NCBI GenBank assembly: GCA_026214975.1
Contig: CM047805.1
Coordinates: forward strand, 65,263,383 to 65,327,382
Length of the DNA stretch: 64,000 bases
Source of the DNA: Gentiana macrophylla
Taxonomy: Eukaryota; Streptophyta; Magnoliopsida; Gentianales; Gentianaceae
Direction of reading: 5' to 3'
Positions 32,057 to 44,370 of this stretch are shown here, piece by piece; the first letter of the stretch is position 1; every line of letters starts with the position of its first letter. The translations under genes were made by a program, and so were the position numbers. The notes beneath the pieces are model-generated. The model was given only the letters and a program-made list of their open reading frames with translations, made no database searches and was not told the origin of the DNA.

Positions 32057-33752
32057 TGTTGGTCCCTTGAAAAGGATTTGGTTAAGTTTAGAGGGGAGGT
32101 GAATAAACTTAACACTTAAAAACTTTTTGGAGTTTTACAAACTCAGCAGGGTCAATAGTCTGCTGACCACTCAGTAGTCTGCTGACTATTAAAGCTCTTG
32201 AATTTGTTGCAGCGGAATATATTAAAATTAAGCATTGTTACTTGTTGTTTAAATATGATACCAAGTATAAGATACTCAGTAGTGCAAGTGGAGTGATTCA
32301 GTAGCTAGTTCAGTCAATTTGATGTGATAAGCATGCAGATAAAGTAATTGCATAAAGTAAATGCAGTAAAGTAAAGTAGGCAAGTTTTATAGTGGTTCCA
32401 GGTGGTGTAATCCTGTCAGTCCACTCTTCTCCTGTGATGTTGAAGGAAATTCACTAGAGATTCTTGAGATAGCGGTTACAAAAATCCCTAAACTGTTTGT
32501 CCTTGACCAATGACTATGGCTTCAGAAACTGAACACTAGAAACAGGTAGGATTGCTGCTTCAAAGTATTCCACTAGTCCTTGAAGGGTAGGATTGCCTCT
32601 TCACCAGCTCCACCATAAAACAACAGTTCTTGACACTCCAAAAGTGCTTCTCTGTCTTCAGCTTGAATCAAGAAAGTGATTCAGCTTTCAGCAAGCTTCT
32701 GATCAGGATTATAAGATCAGCAGCTTAAGATCTTCAAGTGTGTAAACTAGATGTGACTTGATTGAAGATAACACTTGAAGAAAAACTTGATCAGTAGATT
32801 ATAGCTCTGTATGTATCAGCAGGGTCAGATTTCACTTTGATCAATTTCTTGCTCAAAAACTTAATTGCTTCGTGTAGATTCTTGTGTTTCAATCTGAATC
32901 AGGAGTCCTCTATTTATAGGTGTAGATCCTGTTATTTGAATTTGAATGGTAACCGTTACAGGATAGTCTGAATATTCCTAAAAATCCCTCTGATGTACTT
33001 GACTGACACTGACAGTGTCCTTCTAACGATCCAGTCTGTCAACCAATGAAATAATTCCATTTAATATGGCGTTAAAATCTTTGCAACGTTCTTTTCATCT
33101 TGGCCATGATTGACTAATTAATCCAAGGCTTGTAAATCATCCTTATCCATTTAATCGTCCATAAAAACTTGGATTAATTCGAATTATACATTCAGTAGAC
33201 ACTTGTTGTGTAAGTGTGCTGATGTACATATATGTCAGCTGACTTTTAGTTTGTTGTGTTTTATAAACACTTCAGCTGACTGCTTAATCATCTAACTTTT
33301 TATTCTTATGTTAGAGTACACCATTTTAACCTTAACCAAGTTCCAATCACCACATAACTTTAATGGAACTTAGACCTTCTACACAAGGTATATGTGATCA
33401 GTTTAGGTCATCACAGACTTCCCTAAATTCTGATCCCATATCCTTCACTTTAATTACTAAGTTTGATCCATTAGCCTTCATAATTGAGTTTGACCCATCA
33501 GCCTTCATTAATGAGTTTGAACCCTCAGCCTTCAACCATCAGCAGGTTCCTAGACTCTACTATGCTAGACACTCTATTGACCTAGATAGGTCTGTTGATC
33601 CAGTCAGCTGACCTCTTTACAGTGCTTGTTTGATCAAACCTATACAAAGATCAAACTCTAGTAAACCTATACATTTAATCTAGACATCTTTTTGCCTTTG
33701 CTCTATAACAGCTACTCTGACACTCATCATTAAAACTAAAACATGTTTAACA
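32057..33752 (-). repeat. 3' LTR of D (about 1,696 bp)
   Basis: Minus strand: starts TGTTAAACATG after the PPT and ends AAGGGACCAACA. The TATA box is at 32910-32918 (plus CTATTTATA). Near the end (plus 32140-32190) are the words CTCAGCAGG, AGTCTGCTGAC, CACTCAGTAG. It is collinear with 54081-54842. Confidence 0.9.
32910..32918 (-). promoter_or_regulatory. TATA box in 3' LTR of D
   Basis: The minus strand reads TATAAATAG within ACCTATAAATAGAGGA, equivalent to the box in C and F. Confidence 0.55.
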
Positions 33753-33766
33753 ATTTCCCCATTTTT
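33753..33766 (-). promoter_or_regulatory. Polypurine tract of D
   Basis: The minus strand reads AAAAATGGGGAAAT just before TGTTAAACA, equivalent to AAAAAGGGGGAAAT in F with one substitution. Confidence 0.8.
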
Positions 33767-33911
33767 AGTGATGATGCCAATACCCTCCTTACAGCAAAGC
33801 AAAAGGATAAAAACACAAAAATAGAACAAATTTCATTGATATATCATTGATGTTCAAAATTATTACAAACTAGGATCAGCATAAAGATAAATGCATAAAT
33901 AAGTGTGATGA

Positions 33912-36900
33912 TCTAGTTTCTATCTTGTTCTCTCTTCTGATTATATTCTCTGATTTCTCTTTGCATATCTACCATCCACTGATTTTCAATTCTTGAGAAA
34001 TCCAATCCGGTATGTACAATTTCCACCATTTCCATGCTTCAACCAACGTTAACTGAACACCATGCCAGTTAAATCCTCCTCTCATATTGCAAAGCTTGAA
34101 TTCCTCTAAACAATCCTTTGCTTTTTGTTCAGCAGATATTGATTGTTTTCCTAAAGATCTTCCAGAAAGTCTTCATCTTCCAGCTTAACCTCCTCTACCA
34201 ATTTGTCTCAAGGATTTTAGTCTTGTCTCCCACAATTTAAGTCCAAGAAAGGAATTTAGACCTTCCTGAAAAGACATATCCTGGTAGGGTTTTCTTCTTG
34301 CACCATAAGCAGCCTTGAATTCCTTCAGTAGATCATCAGTAAGATGTACTCTGCCAGGTGCAGGCTTCCTGAATTCATTGATTTCTGCTTCCCATCACTT
34401 GTTGTTAAAGATCATTGCTGCTTCTTTTTCTTCTGCTGTCTGACCTTCTTCCCCCTTATTGACATCATGAATAAAATGGTTCAGCAGGCCAAGAACACTC
34501 TCCTGTGTGTTTACCAAATTACTCAGTTGTCCCTCCATAATCTCAGTTCTTGTATCAACTGTAGTAATTCGACCTTCCATTTTCTGTTCCAGCAGGTTGA
34601 TCCTCTCAGTAAAATTAGGATCTAGTATAGCAGGGTGAGGTTTCTCAGCAGACTTAGGTGCCTCAGCCAACTTGTCAACTTTTCTATGCAAAGATGAAAT
34701 CTGCTCAATCATGTTTTTGTCTCTATTCACAGCATCTTGCTTAACATAGGCAACTTCTCTGAGTAGATCATTAGCGGAAAATTGTAAATAAGTAACATTT
34801 TATGCTACTGTCCGAGTTGTTCTTCCTCTATTTTCCACTAAGTTGACTAAGTCTTCAAACCTTTGTTCACTCCTTGTTAGTTGATTTCTTAGCTGAGTAA
34901 TGTCATCTCTTACAGTCCTTAACTCATCCAAGATGTATGCTGGTATTTCAGCAGCCCTTCCAGCCATACCTTTAGCAGGCTCGTCACCATTATCATCTGC
35001 TCTTGGTATTCTGACAACAATGGCTCTTGTCCTATCCCATTCATGGGTTTCAGGACCTTCTTCAACAACATTTAAAACAAGTACCTCCTCAAATATAGGT
35101 ACTTGTACTTGTTGGGGCTCTTCTTTTCCTTCTTCCTCAAGAAATTGAAACTCTTCATCACTAAAATCGTAGTCAACAAGTTGTTCTTCATCAGGTTGTA
35201 CAGCAGCTTGCTGTCTATCTTTACCATCAGTAGCCTCCAACTCAGACATAGGGGATTTCTCCAATCCTATCATTAAGCCTAACCTTTGTCCCAATACTGT
35301 CTGTTCCTCAGTAATTAAGACCTCATGTTCCAACCTGTGTTCAGTTGTTGTATGTACCTCAGCAAACGGAACCTCCATTTCTTCAACAGTAATCTGAGGA
35401 AAAACAGCCATGTTGTCCTCCAACACACCATGTACCTCAACAATCTCTCTTAGCTGTGTTAAGTTTTCTTCAGTGTCAATACTATCCTGATATTGATTTG
35501 ATCCTTTAGAATTGACATCAGCTTGCTCAAATATCACTATATCAGACATATTAACCAATCTAGCATCTTCAAGAAGTGTTGCTGCATTAATTTGAGCTTT
35601 CAGATCTTTATTATAGGCAGCATCCAGTTCTTGTTTTAAATTGTCAGTCTGCTGGCCCTCAGCAGACTTGCCACCATCAGCAGACTGTTCTGTTATTTTC
35701 TCAATAGACCCCTGTCCAGTTTCTTCAGTAGATCTTTCCAATGCAACACCACTAGACTCTCCTGGATGCATAGGATGATCATCATCAGAATCTGAAGATG
35801 ATGTGATGAGTCATCACTATCTGGTGTAAATCTGGGATCTCTGAACATGATATTTTTCTTCTTTTTCCCATCTTCTATGATATCCAGCAGCCTCATTTCT
35901 AACTCTAGTGTATCAATCAAACCCAATAGATATTCCACTCCAAGATTTTCAAAAGCCCATTCCTCAAATCCAATCATAGGCTCTGCTGCTGGTTTTTGTC
36001 TCTTGTAGAATCCAAACTTCCATTCAAAATATTTTGGATATTCCTGAAGTTGGGATCTACTTTTTCGTTCTTTGATTTCTTCTCATTTGTTTCATATGGC
36101 ATAGTAGGCTTCCTAGGATCAGGTTTGTCAACTTGTTGACTTCCAAAAGTTACAACAAGATGGCTCAAAGTCTCTTCAACAGATACAAACAAGTCAGTAG
36201 GCTCTTCAGTTGGTAAATTTGTGCCTACTACCTTCATTTGTTCAACACTAACTTCCCCCTGAATCTCATGCTCTTCAGCATGGATATCAACATGTTGCTA
36301 TTCCCCATAAGTTGTTGCAACCTTAGTAGGGTCTTGCACAGGTACATTGATTTCCACAGCAGGTCCAGACTCAGCAGTTTGCTGTGGTTCTTCAATTGGT
36401 TGCTCAACAACAACCTCAGTAGCCTTCTCTGTAGGCTCAAAAGCTTCAGTTGTTTCTTCAACACCTTCTTCAGCTTCTTCTTCCCTTTGCTTTTCAACCC
36501 TTAGTTCTTTCCCTTTTCCATGACTTTTCTTTTTCACAACCTGCTTTCTCCTCCTGGAAGGTTGTTGTTCAGCCTCAAAAAGTTCCTATTCTAACTGCTC
36601 TTTGCTAGGAGCCTTCCTTTTTCTTGAATCCTCTCAGATTTGTTCTTTAAGAACATCAGCAGCAGTCTTCTTTACAGATTCAGTAGGCTTAGTAGCCTCA
36701 ACATCAACTTGAAGCTTAGTAGGCTCAGCAGTGTCTATTGATTGCCTAGTCCTCATAGGCTGTAACATATCAGTGATCTTCCCTGTATCAACACCTTTCC
36801 TTTTCTCAACAGTCTTCTTAGGTGCAGCAGGTTTCACATCATTTCTAGCTTTTGTCCTCTGTTCCTGCCCACCATCATTAGCATCATTATCATCACCATC

Positions 36901-37540
36901 ACTTTCTGTCTCTTCATCTTCATCATCATCATCATCATCATCATCCAAACCTGGGATGTTATAGTGAATTTCTGGCTTGTAACTTGATTTATTGATGTTT
37001 GAAGGTGCAACATCAGGAATCTGCAGATGATTCAGCAGGGCCTGAACCATTAAGCCGAAAGGTTTGGTCCTTACAAAGAAACCAGAGCCTATGTAACCAG
37101 CAGGTTGTTTCTTTTTCAGCCTCTTGTCAATGGTTTCTCTCTCTTCCACCATTATCCTCTTCATGTATTGCACAAAGAAACCAGCCCAATCAAACTTCTT
37201 GCTTCTTGATATGATTATCAGCAGGTCTATCTTTGATCCGGATAAAGTATCACAACTTCCAATAAATGCCCAAACACTTTTTGCAATGAGTTTACTTAGG
37301 AGATTATATTCCAAAGCAATATTCTTCACATTCATGTTCAAGGCTGTTGCAGCAAATTTGTTTGTCTTTATGGATTCAACAAAATCTAACCATGGAAACT
37401 CCATCATTTCTGGATTTGTAGGGGCTTCATATCGTCTGATTCTCCTTCCAAGATTGATTGCTAACTCAGTCTTCTAAGCATCAACAACATAACCTTTAAC
37501 ACTTTGACTTGTACCAAGATGTATATCCTTTTCTGCCAAT
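33912..37540 (-). pseudogene. Third ORF of Copia D (env-position, coiled-coil protein), broken
   Basis: The start lies near 37540, where the expected ATGGCAGAA reads ATTGGCAGAA, apparently a one-base insertion destroying the start codon. The globular N-terminal part (37476-36634) includes EYNLLSKLIAKSVWAFIGSC and KFDWAGFFVQYMKR, homologous to EFNFLSKMLANCIIG and SFNWQRYLFDQL in F. Acidic Asp/Glu runs (around 36910-36950) and Lys-rich segments follow. After a few stops and shifts (about 37474, 36630, 36295, 35975, 35775) come Gln/Glu-rich and coiled-coil regions (LRTVRDDITQLRNQLTRSEQ; INLLEQKMEGRI). The reading ends near 33912. No transmembrane helix or signal peptide is visible. Function unknown. 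Confidence 0.72.
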
Positions 37541-38283
37541 GTAAACGATTGAGAAAGATGAAAATGAAAATCTCTACAAATCTATGTTCACACTTGTGTA
37601 TATTCATAGAAAATGATCTGAATGTGTATGCATATACTCTGTGTATCTGTCTGTATATATATATATAGCAAGATAGTGGGTGATAACCGTCAGGCAGGTA
37701 CCGTGCACGTACTGTACCGCTAACCATGATTTCAGTCTGAATTCAATGTGGTACTGCCACGTGTCCCACAAATTGATCCCACTAATGTATGAAACCGTTA
37801 TGTACTTATAACAGCTGCAATAAAGGATAAGATTAATATCCAATAACTCGACTGTTGACTTAAAAGTATGACTTTATCAGCAAAGTTCCATACAGCAGAC
37901 TTCTTTAGTGGACTTCACCTTCAGTAGAGCGTGTAAAGTCTGCTGCACTTCTTCAGTAAACTCAGCAGGTTCAGCAGCCTGCTGACAAACATACATTGCT
38001 GATCTTTACCAAATATATTTTTGTCCAATTGATAATACAAGATGAAGTTTAATACCAATGATTGATCCATCAACACAAAGACCAATCCCCTTGGCAACTT
38101 CATTTTCTCAATTGTCTAGACTATAAGAGTACTTAGGAATTGTTGATACCAATGACTAATATTCCAAGTGAGCGCACCAAGCAGGGCAAAGACTAGTCCT
38201 CTTGGTGAATTCCAGTACCCTGCTGACCTATCAGTAGGTCAGTCAACCTTGATAATGCCAAGTTCAGATCTTAACTTAGCAAA
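37541..38283 (-). other. Noncoding interval between pol and third ORF in D
   Basis: No gene is supported. It includes a TA microsatellite (about 37652-37666) and a dense run of CAGCAG, CAGTAG and CTGCTGA words (37868-38000 and 38215-38250). It is analogous to 13886-14533 in C and 45702-46042 in F. Confidence 0.5.
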
Positions 38284-38640
38284 TCATTCACTATCCCAAG
38301 GTTTTGTAAAGTTGTCAGCAAGTTGATCTTCAGTAGGAATATAGAGAACCACCACATCTTTCTTTTCAACTTGATCTCTGATAAAATGATGTCTTACATC
38401 AATGCGTTTGGTCCTTGAGTGCAAAACATGATTTTCTGTGATTACAATTGCACTTGTATTATCACACATTATGGGAATTTCTCTTTCTTCTAGCCTATAA
38501 TCCCTTAGATGATGTCTTAACCATAAAACTTGTGCACAGCAGCTTCCAGCAGCAATGTATTCAGCTTTAGTAGTGGAAGTTGATACTGAGTTCTGTTTCT
38601 TGCTAAACCAGGCGACAAGTCTATTTACCATCAACTGACA
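38284..38640 (-). pseudogene. RNase H of Copia D
   Basis: It reads VAWFSKKQNSVSTSTTKAEY, IAAGSCCAQVLWLRHHLRDY, IPIMCDNTSAIVITENHVLH, RTKRIDVRHHFIRDQ and ends EDQLADNFTKPWDSE. The FTKP terminus of the domain is intact. The N-terminal part (ISYSDSDYAGCKIDRK, about 38700-38650) precedes in the same frame with a stop between. Better preserved than in C. Confidence 0.9.
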
Positions 38641-39792
38641 AGTTCATGTGGTGCATTTTCTATCAATTTTGCACCCAGCATAATCAGAATCTGAGTAGGA
38701 TATAACCTTGAAACTTCCATCTTTTGAATACCATATCCCTACTCCCAAAGTTTCTTTAAGATACTTGAGAATCCTTTTTACTGTAGCTAAGTGACTTTCT
38801 TTAGGTTTAGATTGAAATCTTGCACAAACACCTACATCAAATGATGAATCAGGTCTGCTGGCTGTAAGGTACAGTAGACTTCATATCATCCTTCTGTATA
38901 AAGTCTGATCAATATCTTTGCCTTCTTTATCTTCATCCAATCTACTGCTTGTACCCATAGGAGTTGATACTTTGGTGCTGTTTTCCATTCCAAACTTCTT
39001 CAGCAGCTCCTTGGTGTATTTTATTTGATGAATAAAGATTCCATCTTGCATTTATTTGACTTGTAATCCTAAAAAGTATTTCATTTCTCCCATCATACTT
39101 ATTTGGAACTTGCTTTTCATGAGATTAGCAAACTTTTCACAAAGTAATTCATTTTTAGAACCAAAGATTATGTCATCCACATAAATCTGTACCAGCAGGG
39201 TGCTGACACCTTCATTGATTCTGAAAAGAGTCTTGTCAATGGTATCTTTGGTAAAACCATTGTTCACCAAGAACTGAGATAGAGTCTCATACCATGCTCT
39301 TGGTGTTTGTTTCAAACCATAAAGTGTTTTGTTGAGTCTATACACTTTATCTTCTTGGTCCTTAACTTCAAAACCAGGAGGTTGTTGAACATAAACCTCT
39401 TCTTCCAAAATGACATTCAAAAATGCACTTTTGACATCCATTTGGTATATTTTGAAGTTCTCATGCACTGCATATGCCAAAAATAATTTTATAGCTTGCA
39501 ATCTTGCAATTGGGGCATATGTCTCATCAAAATCTATTCCTTCTGCTTGAGAATAGCCTTTTGCCACTAGTCTGGCCTTGTTTCAAACAATGGTACCAGA
39601 TTTATCCAGTTTGTTTCTATATACCCATTTAGTGCCAATTACATTTGCATGACCAGGCCTCTCCACTAGTGTCCATACCTGATTTCTTTCAAACTCATTA
39701 AGTTCTTCTTGCATAGCAATTATCCAATCAGGATCAAAAATTGCTTCTTCAACAACTTTAGGTTCAATTTGAGACAAAAAGCATGTAAACAT
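38641..39792 (-). pseudogene. Reverse transcriptase of Copia D
   Basis: One frame from 39792 down: FLSQIEPKVVEEAIFDPDWI, NEFERNQVWTLVERPGH, KWVYRNKLDKSGTIV then TGA (39583-39585) where C has an Arg codon. It resumes with [59 protein letters not shown], the catalytic [10 protein letters not shown] and [10 protein letters not shown]. Then TAA (39052-39054), where C has CAA. Remaining RT to RNase H linker sequence (38641-39050) is in the same frame with more stops. These nonsense codons look like C-to-T changes. Confidence 0.9.
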
Positions 39793-40145
39793 TGCTTATA
39801 GCTAGTTGTCTTTTAGTCCTTACACCTTGTTGTACATCACCAATTAATTGTTCAGCAGGGTGATCTTTCAACCATTGTAAATATTGATTTGTCTAATTTA
39901 CAGGAACCTGATCTTTAGTAGGTCTGATGGTGGTTCAGTATGTGGATCAGCAGATCCTTGAACTGCATCTGTTGTTGTATTAGTAAAGTTATCAGTAGGT
40001 TGTTCAGCAGGGGCTTCTTCAATTCCAGAATTAGAAACCTTCAAGTCACTTATCTTCTTCAATACATCAACATATCCTGGATTAGTGACTTCTGATTCAC
40101 AGCAGGTTCTGAAACTTCATTATCTTCCATTCCAGTGAACTTAGG

Positions 40146-41393
40146 TTAATCAAACACAACATGTATAGATTCTTCATGTTTTAGAGTCCTTTTATTCAGC
40201 ACCCTAAAAGCCTTGCTGACTGAAGAATATCCTAAAAAGACTCCTTCATCTGCTTTTGGATGGAAAGTCTTCAATTGCTCCTTATGATTTAAGATAAATC
40301 GTTTACTTCCAAATACATGGAAATAAGATATATTTGCCTTTCTTCCATTCCAAATTTCATAAGCTGTCTTCATTAGCTTTTTGTTCACTGAGGTTCTATT
40401 CTGTGTGTAGCATGCTGTATTGATTGCTTCAGCCCAATACCTTTCAGGTAACTTTGCTTCACATAACATAGTCCTTCCTGCTTCCTTCAAAGTCATGTTT
40501 CTTCTCTCAGCAACACCACTGAGGTGTTCCATCAGCTGCTAGTTGATGCAGCACACCATTTTGTTAACAGTATTCTCGTATTACTTTGTTTAGGAACTCA
40601 GTACTCTTGTCTGATCTGATTTTCACTACTGTCACACTTTTCTCATTTTGCAATCTCTTCAAAAGTTCAGGCATCTTTTGAAGTGTTTCACTTTTCTTAT
40701 TCATGAAAATTACCCAAGTGTATCTTGAATAATCATCCAAAACTACCAAAGTGTATTTCTTCCCTGTTATGCTTGTTGGTATCACTGGTCCAAATAGATC
40801 CATATCCATTAGTTCCAACACTCTCTTGGTTGATTGTTTAGTCTTTGACTTAAAACTTGATTTTGATTGTTTACCTTGCTGACAGGCATCACAAACTCCA
40901 TCCTTATTGTATGTGATCTCAGGTAAACCAATCATCAATTCAGTTCTGACTTTGTATGCACAATAAGACATGTTTCTGGAACAGCAGTAGACCAATCTAC
41001 TATATACATGTTTAGTTGTATTCTCCCAGCCAATACAACTTGTTCTCCCATTTCACTCATGACAATGCTGTAGGCTTTGTCAAAAGTGACTTTGTAACCC
41101 ATGTCACAGAATTGTCCAGTCCTCAGCAGGTTGTAGTCCAAGCCTTCAACATATGCAACATTCTTGATTGTCAATCCATTCCTCACCAGTGTTTCATATC
41201 CTTATGTGTATCCTGGTGTACTTTTGTTTCCAAAATTAACTTTAGGTCCATCCTCAGCCACATAATTTGTCAAACCATGCTTACTTCTTGTCATATGTCT
41301 GGAACATCCACTGTCAAAGTACCAGACACCCTACAAAACAAATTTAATGTGTTTTAGGTACCCAAAACTATTTGGGTCCATATTGGTCAGTGG
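40146..41393 (-). pseudogene. Protease and integrase of Copia D, broken
   Basis: The protease motif WYFDSGCSRHMT lies at about 41310-41277, preceded by an in-frame TAG in TTTGTTTTGTAGGG. A protease C-terminal part (NVAYVEGLDYNLLRTGQF) is in another frame. Integrase keeps the zinc ligands (VCDACQQGKQ), the core Asp residues (DMDLFGPV, VLDDYSRYTW) and a Glu in SDKSTEF. A frame change near 40560 then yields GVAERRNMTLKEAGRTMLCE, TSVNKKLMKTAYEIWNG and the YSSVSKAFRVLNKRT tail. 41340-41393 contains the end of gag (DQYGPK), split from the rest of gag by insertion E. Confidence 0.88.
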
Positions 41394-42479
41394 TAAGTGT
41401 TAGATGTAGTGCCCGAAAGACAAATTATGTAATTGTTTTTTATGACAAATTTTATTATTCATCTTATTATTTGCTATTTGCTTATAAAGTATACACTACT
41501 GCAAACCCTAAGTATATCAGTATGTAACCACTTAACTCAGTGTATGGCATGCATGTGAGGATTGAGTTAGTGGTGATATACTTGAACTGTTAGTCCGTGG
41601 TGAACTTAATCAGAGTTTAGGGTCTCATGATTAAAACACCAATAATGTTCCCAGAACACCTCAGGGTGTGATAGTCTTATCCAGACTGTCGGTAGAAGGT
41701 ACCTAAGTGGGGCATTTATATATGATGGCATTCAAATAGGACTGGACCGATTTAATCTGTATTTCTTGATATAATTCCGTAATCAGGAAAACTTATTAAA
41801 TTATTAGATGATCATATATGGATTGACCTTAATCCTGAGGTAATCACAGGATGCTGCTTGTCTCCGGGTAGTGTTTGATGTGTTAGTTACGGATCACTTT
41901 GATATGTGATCCAAGTCACTTCTCGTTGGCACAATTCCCTGATGAGTGAGTAGTTCTATTTTCACAGACATGGAATCCATTCCTTCCAGCGGGAAGTAGA
42001 GAGACAGTCCCCTTATTTGTTAACTCTAAGAAAATGATCAATGGGCCCAGGTCATATTAGACTAATTAGCTACTAGTCAGATATGTGAACTAATTGATCA
42101 CTAGGGGGTTAATGGTAAATAAGGATAAGATATTCTGAGTCGGGTTCACGGAGACTTCCCACTCAGAATGGACAGCCTATGGAGGGTTAGTCCGTATGTA
42201 GTGATTATATCAGTGGACGCTTATTTACTCATAGGGTTGAGTGTAAGTATATATCTATAATTGGTAGAGTTCAGTTTCTGGTTTATGGTGGCGTAATTCC
42301 GGAAGTAATAATTTATGTATGAATATTCTGTTCAATGAATATTTTACTTAATTATTGGAGCTACTGGTTATAGGTCCATGGTCCCCAATGTGGCTCCTGT
42401 AATTCGGGTATTTTTCTTGCTATTGGGACTCAGTGATAATTAATTGGCTGGGCCAATTAATTTATATGTGAAATATTAT

Positions 42480-44218
42480 TGTTGGAAATAAAATTTATTT
42501 TGGATGATGATTCATCACTTAATCAGTTACTATTCTTAACCCCATTGATAAAGTGTCATAACTAGCTGTTATAGTGCAATGCAAAAATATGTCTAGAGAT
42601 TAATGTATAAGATTTTATAGAGTCTGATATTTGTATAAGTTAAATCAGACAAGCACTGTAATAGTTCTAGGCTGTGAACTGAGAAAATAAGAAACTGAGA
42701 TTTAGTTAAACTGAGATTCAATAAGAAACGGACTCAAGATACACCAATATGAAAACTGAAGAAGGTAAGTTCGCTGAGGGACACAGACTCAGTTGCCTTA
42801 TCTAGAAGATTGAAGAACTGAGGGTCACAGACTCAGTTATTGAAGATTGAAGAACTGAGGGTTCAAACTCAGTCATGAAGACTCTGTCGAGCCTGTAAAG
42901 TTAGACTTCAGGCAAGATTGTGATGACCTAAACTGACTTTATGGATCTTGTATGAAGACCTAAGAATCATAAGGACAATGAATTCCAAGAAGATAATGAG
43001 TCATGGTGTACTCTGATTAAGTCAATCATAATCAGATGAAAAACTGGAGTACTGATATTTGAAGAAGAATAAAATCTCAGTTAATGCTCAAAGTCAGTCA
43101 AGAAACTGACAATCGATAAACTCACTATAAAACTGATAAGGATACTCAGTTTTACACGTTAGGCATCCAACAAGATGATAGTATAGTCGAACGTTGTAAA
43201 GGAAGCAATCTTATTAGATGAAAAACTGACACAGCAGAACGGTCACAAAATATAGCCGTTACAATATTCAAGCAGGATGAACGTTTGATAAACCCCTATA
43301 AATAGACTACTTCTACAATAACAAGTAGTGTGTGTGCTGGAGGAATTAAAAACAGATTTAATTAAAGATCTAATTAAGGGGGAAAGCCAAATTCTAAAGA
43401 ATTCCTGCCAAGTAATTAATTGCAAGATCAAGAAATTTCTTCAAGTGTCCAAACGCTTTCAAGCAAAATCAAGATCTATCATTTGAAGAAATACAGAGCC
43501 GTGTAAAATTTAACTATCCAGAAGAAAAGCTCAAACCACAATTGAATCATAGTTATTGATTCAAGTCTCAACTTTGATTTCATCAAAGGTCTATATTGTG
43601 AAACACCAAGAAGGTATGAAGGACAGTTGAGTGCAGTCAGGAAGACTGTGTTTGTGATGAGCTGGTGAAGAGGCAATTCTACCCTTCAAGGACCAGTGTT
43701 TCCTACAATTGAAGAGTAGCAATCCTACCTGTTCGATAAGTGTTTAGATAGTGAAGCTAGGAATTAGTCAAGGACTATCAGTTTAGAACTTTTTGTAACC
43801 GGGCTATCTCAAAGAAGTTCTAGTGGAATTTTCCTCCGCATCACAGGGGAAGAGAGGACGTACAGGATTACACCACCTGGAACCTCTATAATTCTTGTTT
43901 ATTTAATTCTTGCATTCATTTACTTCATTACAGCTTTAATTATCTAGTTAAAACCAAGTCAACAGACTGTTTGTTATATCAAGGCTAGTTCTATCCGCTG
44001 CCAGTTAACTAGACTAAGAATAAGTCAGTATTGACTTATACTCAGTTGAGTTAACTGAACTCCACACAAGTTAAGGGACATGAACAAAACTGAACTGAGC
44101 ATCCGTTTAAGTTTCGGAGAAACCGAGTTCCTGGGGTATTTTCAGTTTTGGGAAAGTTTTTGGTGACAAGTTTATTCACCCCCCCTAAACTTGTGTTAGC
44201 CTTTCCAAGGGACCAACA
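42480..44218 (+). repeat. 5' LTR of F
   Basis: TATA box TATAAATAG at 43297-43305. Repeated GAACTGAGGGT…CACAGACTCAGTT units lie at 42775-42880. C-tract ATTCACCCCCCC at about 44173. Differs from the 3' LTR by scattered substitutions, e.g. near 42492, 43185 and 43615-43645. Confidence 0.95.
43297..43305 (+). promoter_or_regulatory. TATA box in 5' LTR of F
   Basis: TATAAATAG within CCCCTATAAATAGACTAC, duplicated in the 3' LTR at 50388-50396; likely drives element transcription. Confidence 0.6.
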
Positions 44219-44220
44219 AT

Positions 44221-44232
44221 TGGTATCGGAGT
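44221..44232 (+). promoter_or_regulatory. Primer-binding site of F
   Basis: TGGTATCGGAGT, three bases after the LTR end, resembles the tRNA-iMet PBS TGGTATCAGAGC. Confidence 0.8.
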
Positions 44233-44370
44233 AGTTCTTCCTTTGGAGGAGATCCAAGCCGTTACTGCTTTTGGAGGAGATAGCTTATAAACCAGTTGTT
44301 GAAGACCCCTTACTGTATCAGTCGTAGAAATACTCTAAGGAAATTAAATGGATACATCTAGAATTAGAAG

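Noticed and set aside
35000..37214. Plus-strand open frames rich in Ser, Phe and Leu opposite D's third ORF
   Set aside because: They are mirror images of the Glu/Lys/Asp-rich minus-strand coding region and have no recognisable domain.
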